From contig DJWC01000151.1 in NCBI GenBank assembly GCA_002441445.1, positions 20,813-29,429 of the forward strand: 8,617 bases of DNA, in the 5' to 3' direction. Shown piece after piece: positions 1 to 6,089 of the stretch. The DNA is from Pusillimonas sp. UBA6240. GTDB lineage: Bacteria > Pseudomonadota > Gammaproteobacteria > Burkholderiales > Burkholderiaceae_B. The position numbers and the translations under genes are program-made. The notes beneath the pieces are model-generated. The model had not been told where the DNA came from. It was given only the letters and a program-made list of their open reading frames with translations, and made no database searches. How positions within the stretch are numbered: the stretch's first letter is position 1; every line of letters starts with the position of its first letter.

Positions 1-228
1 AGCCCGGCCGCCGACATCGAGCGCAACGTGAAAGCCATGATGGCCCAGGCCTTTGCACGCATGGATATCCTGACCCGCGAAGAGTTCGACGTGCAGGCCC
101 AGTTGCTCGAACGCGCGCTGAATCGCATCGCCGCCCTGGAGTCCCGCGTGCAGGCCCTGGAAGGGCGTCCCGATACGCCTTTGCAGACGGGCTCCAGCAC
201 TGGAGTCCCTCCGGTGGATACGCCGTAA
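1..228 (+). CDS. ubiK: UbiK-type ubiquinone biosynthesis accessory factor (5' partial)
   Basis: This is the C-terminal 75 codons of a small protein of the BMFP/YqiC family; the reading frame is open from the first base, so the start lies upstream of the window. Family knowledge: UbiK is a small accessory factor that works with UbiJ and the Ubi enzyme complex in aerobic ubiquinone biosynthesis, has membrane-fusogenic properties and trimerises through a C-terminal coiled coil. The sequence shows the family core: an amphipathic stretch (RNVKAMMAQAFARMDI), then the hallmark LTREEFDVQAQLLERA, then a heptad-like coiled coil (LNRIAALESRVQALEG). The last 20 or so residues are a Pro/Thr/Ser-rich tail with no recognisable motif, as is usual for the family. 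The GTG at 28 and the ATGs after it are internal codons, because the homologous sequence continues upstream of them. It is a housekeeping gene, probably unrelated to the catabolic genes beyond it. Confidence 0.88.
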   Translation, partial: SPAADIERNVKAMMAQAFARMDILTREEFDVQAQLLERALNRIAALESRVQALEGRPDTPLQTGSSTGVPPVDTP

Positions 229-265
229 GGCAAGAGCCCTGGGGCGGGATGGGAACGTGAGCCCA

Positions 266-297
266 GCAGGCCGCCAAGTGAGGTCCTGGCGGCCTGC
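266..297. terminator. hairpin between convergent genes, probable bidirectional terminator
   Basis: A perfect 11-bp inverted repeat, GCAGGCCGCCA (266-276) and TGGCGGCCTGC (287-297), encloses a 10-nt loop. It lies between the ubiK stop (226-228) and the minus-strand mmgE/prpD stop (300-302), exactly where two convergent transcripts must end. Neither side has a good T-run (plus side reads GTTTACC), so it is not a textbook intrinsic terminator. The position and perfect GC-rich stem support a terminator or a transcript-end-stabilising stem. Confidence 0.6.
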
Positions 298-299
298 GT

Positions 300-1676
300 T
301 TACCTTGCCGGCAGCGCGGAAGGCTGCCTCATGGGCGCCAGCATGCCGGCGAGCGTCGCGGCGTCATCGAGCGAGGCCAGGGAACGGACACAGTCGCTGA
401 TTGCGTGTACCGACGCGCCATAGACAGGCGTTGCCAGGCGCTCGAATTTCCTCTCGACTTCCACCATCGACAAAGGCGACTCGGGTTCGCCCCTTGCGTA
501 ATCCAGCCGATGGGTCAGCTCCTGTCCATTGCGCAGGCGCAGCCTGGCCACGGCGGGCCTGTGCTGCGGATAATTCCGGTCGAGCTCGCCGTCAGGCATG
601 ACATGAATCCGGGCCATCATGCTCTGCACGCGCGGAGAGCGCAGGATTTCTTCGCTGAATCGGCCCGGCAGCACATCCCCTGCGACGATGCGCACCGCCA
701 CGGAGAATGCAATTGAAAACTGCGCCTGGCCCGCATCCCTGGGCGGCTCGACCGCGGCGGCATAGGTCACCGTGTCGACGCGGATGTCGATGTGTTCTAT
801 ATCGTCTTCGCCGATTTTCTCCGTATCGAGGATGCCGGCGACCGCATCGATGGCCGCATGGTTGCCCCGGCAGCCGCCATATTGTTTGAGATAGGTTTCG
901 GGCACATGCCAGCGGGAACCCAGCCCGGTTGTAATGGAGCCGGCATCGGCGTCGCCCGCGAAGGCCTTGAGGAATCCGTGCTCGACGATATCGGGCACGC
1001 CCGTGGCGCCGCTCGCCGCATACAGGCAAGCCAACGCGCCGCCTTCCGCGCTGCGGCCCACCTGCAAGGGCTGGCTGTTGGCGCACTTGAGGGCCTCTTT
1101 CAGGCCCGCTCCCTGGCTGCATCCTATTGCAATCGCATGCGCCGCGGCGGCGGCAGGCAGACGCAGCAAGGACGCCAGCGCGGCGGCCGCGGCGGGCGCC
1201 GCGAGAATGGCCGTGCTCTGGAAGCCGCGCTTGACGGTCGCAGGGTAAATAGCATGGCCCAGCCGCAGAAATACTTCGTAGCCGCAGGCCACCGCGGTCA
1301 CCAGCGCCTTGCCGTCCGCATGACGGCTGGCGGCCAGTGTCAATGCGGCGGGAATGACGGCGGAAGAAGGGTGGCCCCCCGTGAACCGGGAGCCGTCCTC
1401 TATGTAGACCGCGTGGCTGACCGCGGCATTGATCAGAATCGCGTCACGGACCGGGCGGCTGGCGCCCGTGCCCCACACCGGCGCCTCTCCGTTTCCCGGC
1501 AACAATTCCAGCAGGCGGGTATGGGCGCCGGCCCGGATTCCGGCACAGGAAGCGCCCAGCAGGTCGAGTATCCGCGTCTTCACCGCATCGGCCACGTCGC
1601 GCGGCAGGTCTTCGTATCTGGTCCGCGCAAGGAAAGCGCCTATTTGTTCGACCACTGTCGCAGCGTGCCCGGCCAT
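300..1676 (-). CDS. MmgE/PrpD family protein (first copy)
   Basis: This is a 458-residue cytoplasmic enzyme of the MmgE/PrpD superfamily, which includes 2-methylcitrate dehydratase, cis-aconitate decarboxylase and iminodisuccinate epimerase. The substrate cannot be told from sequence. Visible family blocks are an N-terminal helical region with LDLLGASCAG (37-46), HAVYIEDGSR (88-97) followed by GGHPSS (100-105), KRGFQSTA (149-156), LQVGRSAEGG (204-213), KQYGGCRGNHAAIDA (264-278), QFSIAFSVAV (319-328) and the C-terminal YARGEPESPLSMVEVERKF (393-411). Length is normal for the family. The block usually reading D-x-D-D near the active site is here Y-I-E-D, a possible sign of divergent chemistry. 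I chose the ATG at 1676, 2 nt after the stop of the upstream Bug gene; the frame is open to a GTG at 1721, but that would add 15 residues inside the Bug gene and before the usual N-terminus. The 2-nt gap suggests translational coupling to the Bug gene. Family assignment is firm; specific function is unknown. Confidence 0.92.
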   Translation of the reverse strand: MAGHAATVVEQIGAFLARTRYEDLPRDVADAVKTRILDLLGASCAGIRAGAHTRLLELLPGNGEAPVWGTGASRPVRDAILINAAVSHAVYIEDGSRFTGGHPSSAVIPAALTLAASRHADGKALVTAVACGYEVFLRLGHAIYPATVKRGFQSTAILAAPAAAAALASLLRLPAAAAAHAIAIGCSQGAGLKEALKCANSQPLQVGRSAEGGALACLYAASGATGVPDIVEHGFLKAFAGDADAGSITTGLGSRWHVPETYLKQYGGCRGNHAAIDAVAGILDTEKIGEDDIEHIDIRVDTVTYAAAVEPPRDAGQAQFSIAFSVAVRIVAGDVLPGRFSEEILRSPRVQSMMARIHVMPDGELDRNYPQHRPAVARLRLRNGQELTHRLDYARGEPESPLSMVEVERKFERLATPVYGASVHAISDCVRSLASLDDAATLAGMLAPMRQPSALPAR

Positions 1677-1678
1677 GT

Positions 1679-2647
1679 TCAATCCAGCTTCAGATGGAGA
1701 TCGGCTATGACTTTGCCCCACTTGCTGATATCCGCCCGCAGCTTGGCCGTGGCTTCCTCCGGCGTATCGGCGATCACTTCGGCGCCCTGTTTGGCGAAGA
1801 ATGACTGGATTTCAGCGGATTTGAGCACCGACACCACGTCGGCGTTGAGCCGGCGGACGACTTCCGGGGGCGTGCCTTTCGCCGTGAACAAGCCGTACCA
1901 GGTATCGGCTTCATAGCCTTTGAGGCCGCTTTCGTCCAGGGTGGGCAGGTCCCGCAGTATCGAGGGGCGTTTGGCGCTCGTCGACGCCAGCGCGATCAGC
2001 TTGCCCGAGGCCACGTAGGGCAGTACAGCCGGCGCATTGGCGATCATCATCTGCACCCGCCCGCCGAGCAGATCCGTCAAGGCCGGCCCGGTGCCCTTGT
2101 AAGGAATGTGCATGATCTGGACACCCGCCATCTGCTTGAATACCTCGGCGGCCAGATGCGGAGGCGTGCCATTGCCGGGCGACGCATAATTCAGTTTTCC
2201 CGGATTTTCCTTGGCATAGGCGATCAGCTGCGCGACCGACCGGGCCTCGACTTGCGGATTGACGACCAGAATGTTGGGAGTATTGGCCACCAGCGTGATG
2301 GCTTCGAAATCTCGATCGCCGTCATAAGGCAGCTTGCGGTACAGGCTCTGGTTGATGGCATGCGTGCCCACTGTGCCCAGCACCAGCGTATAGCCGTCCG
2401 GAGCCGCCCGGGCGGCGGCTTCGGTGCCTATGCTGCCGCCCGCGCCCGCCTTGTTTTCCACGACGACCGGCTGTCCCCATTTCCTGGACAAGGCATCGGC
2501 GAATGGCCGGGCGAGGATGTCGGTGCCGCCTCCGGGCGGAAAGGGCACAATGAGCGTCACCGGCCGGGTGGGGAAATTCTGCGCCATCGCCGCCGTCCCC
2601 GCAATCAGGCCGGCTGCCAGGCACATCAACAATGCGATGCGCTTCAT
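1679..2647 (-). CDS. Bug-family tripartite tricarboxylate transporter substrate-binding protein (first copy)
   Basis: This is a 322-residue periplasmic solute-binding protein of the Bug (TctC-like) family, whose members bind carboxylates, amino acids or aromatic acids for TctAB-type transporters. It starts with a signal peptide: basic MKR, a hydrophobic stretch to about residue 20, and a likely cleavage at AMA|QN (22/23). The mature protein shows the Bug blocks: PFPPGGGTDILAR (35-47), which forms the ligand-pocket loop, then ENKAGAGGSIGT (64-75), HIPYKGTGPAL (180-190) and PTLDESGLKGYEA (235-247). Length is typical. The frame is open upstream to 2731, but the start at 2647 is preferred: it begins directly with the signal peptide and has GGAGA six bases upstream. 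It is the first gene of a two-gene operon with the adjacent mmgE/prpD gene and is divergent from the LysR gene, which probably controls it. No TctA/TctB membrane genes lie in the window, so the partner transporter is elsewhere. Substrate unknown. Confidence 0.94.
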   Translation of the reverse strand: MKRIALLMCLAAGLIAGTAAMAQNFPTRPVTLIVPFPPGGGTDILARPFADALSRKWGQPVVVENKAGAGGSIGTEAAARAAPDGYTLVLGTVGTHAINQSLYRKLPYDGDRDFEAITLVANTPNILVVNPQVEARSVAQLIAYAKENPGKLNYASPGNGTPPHLAAEVFKQMAGVQIMHIPYKGTGPALTDLLGGRVQMMIANAPAVLPYVASGKLIALASTSAKRPSILRDLPTLDESGLKGYEADTWYGLFTAKGTPPEVVRRLNADVVSVLKSAEIQSFFAKQGAEVIADTPEEATAKLRADISKWGKVIADLHLKLD

Positions 2648-2652
2648 CGAAT

Positions 2653-2657
2653 TCTCC
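2653..2657 (-). promoter_or_regulatory. ribosome binding site deciding the Bug start
   Basis: On the minus strand GGAGA lies six bases before the ATG at 2647. It supports this start over any in-frame start further upstream, which would place extra residues in front of a complete signal peptide. Confidence 0.7.
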
Positions 2658-2681
2658 GTTTTGATCTTTTTGATTGGATAA

Positions 2682-2715
2682 TGATCGAGTCTATGGGTGG
2701 ATACGAACGCGATCA
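2682..2715. promoter_or_regulatory. 34-bp interrupted dyad, candidate LysR operator
   Basis: TGATCGAGT (2682-2690) and ACGCGATCA (2707-2715) are inverted copies matching at 8 of 9 positions, separated by 16 bp. The outer hexamers TGATCG/CGATCA match perfectly. The dyad lies in the short region between the divergent Bug and LysR genes and overlaps the proposed -35 and -10 elements of the Bug promoter. LysR-type regulators commonly bind dyads in such divergent regions, controlling the adjacent gene and themselves. I did not identify a clean T-N11-A box, so assignment to this regulator is inference. Confidence 0.4.
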
Positions 2716-2716
2716 A
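2688..2716 (-). promoter_or_regulatory. putative sigma-70 promoter for the Bug-mmgE/prpD operon
   Basis: On the minus strand TTGATC (2716-2711) is followed after exactly 17 bp by TAGACT (2693-2688). Each hexamer matches the -35/-10 consensus at 4 of 6 positions. Transcription would start near 2681, giving a leader of roughly 33 nt before the ATG at 2647. The optimal spacing and location favour it, but the hexamers are weak, as expected if an activator is needed. A plus-strand GATAAT (2677-2682, 5 of 6 matches) could be a -10 for the divergent LysR gene, but I see no matching -35. Confidence 0.4.
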
Positions 2717-2758
2717 TCCGCTGCGGTTCACAATAATGATGAAATGAATTCAGCAAAC

Positions 2759-3682
2759 ATGAATCTTTCGCTGCGGCACATGCGAGCCTTCGCCGCGCTT
2801 GCGTCCATGCGCAACTTCACCCGCGCGGCCGAGCACTGCAATCTCACGCAGTCCGCGTTCAGCGCATTGATCTCGAATCTCGAATCCGGCCTGGGGATAC
2901 GCCTGTTTTCCCGCAATACGCGCAATGTCGAACTGACGGCCGAAGGCGAGGTCTTCAGGAACATCGTCAATCAACTGCTGCCCGAAACCGAGCGCGCGCT
3001 GGCTGAAATGCAGGACTATGTGCAGCGAAGAAAAGGGCGCGTCGCCATTGCCGCCTTGCCGACCATTTTCTCCGCATTGCTTCCCAATATCATTGCGGAG
3101 TTTCTGCGGCACAATCCCGGCATCGAACTCATCATCGAAGACGTGGCCAACACGGCTTGCGTCGAACTCGTGCGCAACCGGCGAGTCGATTTCGCGCTAT
3201 GCGCTTCGGCGGCGACGGGCGCCGACCTGGTCATCGAAAAGCTCGCATCCGATACTTTCTATTTCGTTTGCAAGCCCGATCATCCGCTAGCGGCGCAGAA
3301 GCGCCTCTCGGCGGCGGAGATCCAGAAGCACCCCATCATCATGTTCGAGAAGGCGAGCAGCATACGCCAGCACCTGGATGCCTCCATCTATCCCCGGCAA
3401 TGGGCCCGCGCCTTTCAGGTGAATAGCCTGTCCACCGCGGCGGGGCTGGTCAATGCCGGCCTTGGCGCCACCCTGGTCCCCACGCTCGGGCTGTCGCAGT
3501 TCAACCTGAAAACGCTGCGCGCCATTCCGGTAAGCCTGCCCATCAATCGGCGCAGCCTTTGCCTGCTGCGCCGCAAGGACGCAACCGAATCGGTCGCCGC
3601 CATGGAATTCATACGGGTGCTGCGCGAGAATCTGGGCAAGGAGATCGACCGCTTGGTGTATCGGCAGGCGCTCGAGATGTGA
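2759..3682 (+). CDS. LysR-type transcriptional regulator
   Basis: This is a 307-residue LysR-family DNA-binding regulator. The N-terminal winged helix-turn-helix is clear: LRHMRAFAALASMRNFTRAA (5-24), LTQSAFSALISNLESGLG (29-46), then IRLFSRNTRNVELTAEGEVF (47-66). A linker helix (about 67-90) leads to the periplasmic-binding-protein-like effector domain, which begins at GRVAIAALPTIFSALLPNII (93-112) and includes DFALCAS (144-150), FYFVCKPDHPLAA (167-179) and the hinge-proximal VNAGLGATLVPTLGL (231-245). Length is normal. It is transcribed divergently from the Bug-mmgE/prpD operon and is followed by a second Bug operon, so it is the obvious candidate regulator of both, with a pathway carboxylate as inducer (inference). 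The start is uncertain: ATG at 2759 gives the standard family N-terminus (MNLSLRHMRAF), while ATG at 2744 would add five residues. Neither has a good Shine-Dalgarno sequence, suggesting weak translation. The frame is open much further upstream, but only as antisense of the Bug gene. Confidence 0.92.
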   Translation: MNLSLRHMRAFAALASMRNFTRAAEHCNLTQSAFSALISNLESGLGIRLFSRNTRNVELTAEGEVFRNIVNQLLPETERALAEMQDYVQRRKGRVAIAALPTIFSALLPNIIAEFLRHNPGIELIIEDVANTACVELVRNRRVDFALCASAATGADLVIEKLASDTFYFVCKPDHPLAAQKRLSAAEIQKHPIIMFEKASSIRQHLDASIYPRQWARAFQVNSLSTAAGLVNAGLGATLVPTLGLSQFNLKTLRAIPVSLPINRRSLCLLRRKDATESVAAMEFIRVLRENLGKEIDRLVYRQALEM

Positions 3683-3690
3683 CGCTTCAG

Positions 3691-3729
3691 CAGCCCGCGG
3701 CGCCGCGCGCAGGCCTGGTCCGCGGGTTG
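3691..3729 (+). terminator. GC-rich hairpin after the LysR gene, possible terminator
   Basis: CAGCCCGCGG (3691-3700) can pair with CCGCGGGTTG (3720-3729) as a 10-bp stem with one G-U pair, around a 19-nt loop. It begins 9 bases after the LysR stop codon, a suitable place for a terminator. No T-run follows, so intrinsic termination is doubtful. The 3' arm runs into the start of the degenerate tandem repeat. Confidence 0.35.
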
Positions 3730-3806
3730 AAGACGGGTCCTCGGCTGGGAACGGGCTCCTGGTTGAAGAAAGGCCCCGATCGAAGATTGAAAAAAGGCTA
3801 CGATCG
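3725..3806. repeat. degenerate tandem repeat with 12/24-bp register upstream of the second Bug gene
   Basis: Read from 3725 in 12-base steps, this stretch alternates two kinds of half-unit. The clearest copies are GGTTGAAGAAAG plus GCCCCGATCGAA (3761-3784) and GATTGAAAAAAG plus GCTACGATCGCG (3785-3808), which match at 18 of 24 positions. An earlier GGTTGAAGACGG (3725-3736) repeats the first half-unit 36 bp before the 3761 copy. Each of the last two units carries the palindrome CGATCG (3777-3782 and 3801-3806), exactly 24 bp apart. It is a short, decayed tandem duplication in non-coding DNA. Whether it binds a regulator is unknown. Confidence 0.5.
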
Positions 3807-3911
3807 CGGCGTGCAATTAATCGGGAAAATAACTTAATTAAGATAAATAATCCATCTATCAACTAATGGTTCCAGGCTAGGATGGCTCCATAACGTCACA
3901 TACACAAGGAG
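3807..3911 (+). promoter_or_regulatory. AT-rich leader and probable promoter region of the four-gene operon, with Shine-Dalgarno
   Basis: This stretch is markedly more AT-rich than its surroundings between 3814 and 3866 and includes the perfect 10-bp palindrome CTTAATTAAG (3833-3842). It is the only place for the promoter of the operon starting at 3921. I found no convincing -35/-10 pair; TAGGAT (3878-3883) is a weak -10 candidate without a good -35, consistent with activator dependence. AAGGAG at 3906-3911, nine bases before the ATG, is a good ribosome binding site for the second Bug gene. Confidence 0.45.
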
Positions 3912-3920
3912 ACCCTTGCC

Positions 3921-4895
3921 ATGAAACAGTCTTTGCTGCGCATGATGCGCATAGCGGCGCTGTCGCTGTGCGCGCTGGGAACCGCCAGCGCGCTTGCACA
4001 GGATTACCCTGCCAAATCCGTGCGTGTCACCGTAGGCATGGCGCCCGGCGGTTCGAACGACACGATCGCGCGCCTGATTTCGGCGGAGCTCTCAGAGCGG
4101 CTCGGTCAACCCTTCGTGGTTGAAAACAAGCCGGGAGCGAACAGCACCATCGCCACCAGCGAGCTGAAGCGATCCAGCCCGGACGGCTACAACCTCATGC
4201 TGGTGATTTCATCGCATGTGACCAACACATTGCTGTACCCGAATCTGAACTACTCGCTCAGCGACTTCAAGCCGGTCACCGTTATTGCGGACACCCCCTT
4301 TGTTTTAGTGGCCAACCCCAAGTTCAAGCCCAACAATGTGGCGGAACTGATCGCCCTGGCCAAGTCGCGCAAGGATCCGATCGACTTCGGCACGCCGGGC
4401 CTGGGCTCGACGCAGCATATCGCCATGGAATTGATGAATCAGATGGCGGGGATCAAGATGAATCATGTCCCCTACAAGGGGGGCGCGCCTGCGCAGACTG
4501 ATCTCATCGCCGGCGTCATCCCGCTTATTTTCGCCACGCCTACCCAAAGCCTGCCCTTCATAAAAAACCATCAGCTCAAAGCGCTGGGGGTCACCTCATC
4601 CAAGCGGATCGGCCAATTGCCCGATGTGCCCACATTGGACGAGTCCGGCTTGCCCGGCTATGAGGCCAGTGTCTGGTTCGGCATCATCGCGCCCGCCGCC
4701 ACGCCCGACGATGTCATCAAGAAATTGAACAAGGAAATCACCGATATCGTGCGCAGCGAAAAGACCTCGTCCCGCTTGCGCGAGATGGGCCTGAATCCGG
4801 TGGGCAGCACGCCGGAGGAATTCCAGGCGCTGCTCGAAAGCGAGAAGGTGAAATGGACCGATGTCATCAAGCAAGCCCATATCAAGTTCGAATAA
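3921..4895 (+). CDS. Bug-family tripartite tricarboxylate transporter substrate-binding protein (second copy)
   Basis: This is a 324-residue periplasmic binding protein of the Bug family and the first gene of the plus-strand operon. The signal peptide is MKQSLLRMMR followed by a hydrophobic core, with a likely cleavage at ALA|QD (26/27). Bug blocks in order are GMAPGGSNDTIAR (39-51, the ligand-pocket loop), ENKPGANSTIAT (68-79), FGTPGLGSTQHIAMELM (156-172), HVPYKGGAPAQTDLIAG (182-198) and PTLDESGLPGYEASVW (237-252). Its pocket loop reads GGSND where the first Bug protein has GGGTD, and the first position is M-A-P rather than F-P-P, so the two may prefer different ligands (inference). It is a paralogue of the protein at 1679-2647, not a recent duplicate, since the two differ throughout. 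The start is supported by AAGGAG nine bases upstream and by the signal peptide. Position just before catabolic enzyme genes suggests it captures their substrate. No TctAB genes are present. Confidence 0.94.
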   Translation: MKQSLLRMMRIAALSLCALGTASALAQDYPAKSVRVTVGMAPGGSNDTIARLISAELSERLGQPFVVENKPGANSTIATSELKRSSPDGYNLMLVISSHVTNTLLYPNLNYSLSDFKPVTVIADTPFVLVANPKFKPNNVAELIALAKSRKDPIDFGTPGLGSTQHIAMELMNQMAGIKMNHVPYKGGAPAQTDLIAGVIPLIFATPTQSLPFIKNHQLKALGVTSSKRIGQLPDVPTLDESGLPGYEASVWFGIIAPAATPDDVIKKLNKEITDIVRSEKTSSRLREMGLNPVGSTPEEFQALLESEKVKWTDVIKQAHIKFE

Positions 4896-4940
4896 GCCCG
4901 TCCGCATCATTTCAGGAAACAAGAAGGAGCAAGCCGTCTC

Positions 4941-6089
4941 ATGCCGATTATCGAATCCGTATCCGCCTGCATCGCCCGTGTCCCGCTCGACAACCCCGTG
5001 ACCTTCTCGACGCGGCGCGTGACAGCGCGAGAATACTGCCTGGTTCGCATCCGTGCGTCCGACGGCAGCGTAGGCTTGGGCTATTGCTATGCCGTGAATA
5101 ACGCCGGGCGCCTGCTCGCCGTTGCGGTGACCGACCTGCTCGCCCCCAGGCTGGTCGGCCAGGATTCCCATCGGGTCGAAGGGCTGTGGGCGGAAATGTA
5201 CCAGGACGCATTGCTGCTGGGCCGGGCGGGCGGCGTGATGCGGGCGCTGTCCGCCCTGGACATCGCCCTTTGGGATCTGAACGCCAGGTCCGCGGGCTTG
5301 CCCTTGTATCGCTATCTTGGCGCGGTATCGCTGGATCGTGTGCCGGCCTATGCGAGCGGCGGCTACTATCTGCCGGGAAAAACCGCGGCGGACCTGGCCA
5401 AGGAAATGGCCGCCCATGCGAACGAGGGCTTCAAAGCGGTCAAAATGAAGGTCGGGTTGGAGAGCGTCGCCAACGAGCGCAAGCGGCTCGCGGCGGTGCG
5501 CGAAGCCATAGGCGATGAGGTACGGCTGATGCTCGACGCCAACAATGCATGGAAAGACCTGCCCACCGCGCTGGAGTATGTCCGCTGCTTCGAGCCGTTC
5601 AATCCATTCTGGATCGAGGAGCCATTCTCGCCCGACGACATGGACAACCATGCCAGGCTGGCGGCGGCGACGCCCATCACGGTCGCCACGGGCGAAGTCG
5701 AAGCCGGGCGCTGGCGTTTCAAGGATCTCATCGCCCGGAAGGCGGCCGCGCTATTGCAGACCGACGCCACGGTCTGCGGCGGGATCACCGAGTGGCGCCG
5801 TATCAGCGCGACCGCGGCCAGCCATGGCATCACCGTCGAGCCGCACGCCTGGCACGATGTGCATGTCCATCTGGTGGCGTCCACGCCCAACGCGACCTAT
5901 GTCGAATGGATGCCCGATGACCACATAGTCAATTTTCGTCGGCTCATCGATACCCAGCTGGTCGCCGAGCGCGGCGACCTGTTGCTGCCTCGGGGTCCGG
6001 GCCTGGGCTTCGCCTTCGATGACGCCGCCATCGAGCAATATGGCGTGGTGTATCCGGGCGAGCGGGAAAAATGGATGACGGTCCGGTAG
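4941..6089 (+). CDS. enolase-superfamily enzyme, mandelate racemase/muconate lactonizing family
   Basis: This is a 382-residue cytoplasmic enzyme of the mandelate racemase subgroup. Members remove the proton alpha to a carboxylate and stabilise a Mg2+-bound enediolate, leading to racemisation or dehydration of hydroxy or sugar acids. The N-terminal capping domain spans about 1-125 and the barrel domain the rest. The active-site set is complete: K168-x-K170 (AVKMKVG); metal ligands D199 (MLDANNAW), E226 (WIEEP) and E252 (ATGEVEAG); the D275/H302 dyad (QTDATVCGG, VEPHAWHD); and E322 (YVEWMP), at the position of the mandelate racemase electrophilic Glu. Spacing tracks mandelate racemase almost exactly (its residues 164/166, 195, 221, 247, 270, 297, 317). 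The substrate is not predictable; acid-sugar dehydratase or racemase are both possible. AAGGAG lies 11 bases before the ATG. It follows the Bug gene by 45 nt, and its last 19 nt overlap the next gene, so operon membership is firm. Confidence 0.94.
   Translation: MPIIESVSACIARVPLDNPVTFSTRRVTAREYCLVRIRASDGSVGLGYCYAVNNAGRLLAVAVTDLLAPRLVGQDSHRVEGLWAEMYQDALLLGRAGGVMRALSALDIALWDLNARSAGLPLYRYLGAVSLDRVPAYASGGYYLPGKTAADLAKEMAAHANEGFKAVKMKVGLESVANERKRLAAVREAIGDEVRLMLDANNAWKDLPTALEYVRCFEPFNPFWIEEPFSPDDMDNHARLAAATPITVATGEVEAGRWRFKDLIARKAAALLQTDATVCGGITEWRRISATAASHGITVEPHAWHDVHVHLVASTPNATYVEWMPDDHIVNFRRLIDTQLVAERGDLLLPRGPGLGFAFDDAAIEQYGVVYPGEREKWMTVR

Noticed and set aside
792..1916. Long plus-strand open frame of 374 codons antisense to the first MmgE/PrpD gene
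   Set aside because: It is a high-GC antisense shadow; its translation shows no family motif and is Arg/Gly/Ala-rich, while the opposite strand has a clear protein family.
2108..2758. Upstream extension of the LysR reading frame
   Set aside because: The extension is antisense to the Bug gene and precedes a standard LysR N-terminus; it shows no homology-like features.
3725..3806. CRISPR-like array
   Set aside because: The units are contiguous and degenerate with no spacers, and there are no cas genes.
3559..3837. Plus-strand frame ending in a repeated Leu-Lys-Lys-Gly peptide
   Set aside because: The apparent peptide repeat only reflects the 12/24-bp DNA repeat; the upstream part overlaps the LysR gene out of frame and there is no plausible start signal.
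3833..3842. CTTAATTAAG perfect palindrome as a stand-alone operator
   Set aside because: Ten-base AT-rich palindromes are easily found by chance in an AT-rich promoter region; I describe it only as part of that region.
4596..5651. Minus-strand open frame of 351 codons across the Bug/enolase-superfamily junction
   Set aside because: It spans two well-supported plus-strand genes and their intergenic gap, and has no recognisable motif.
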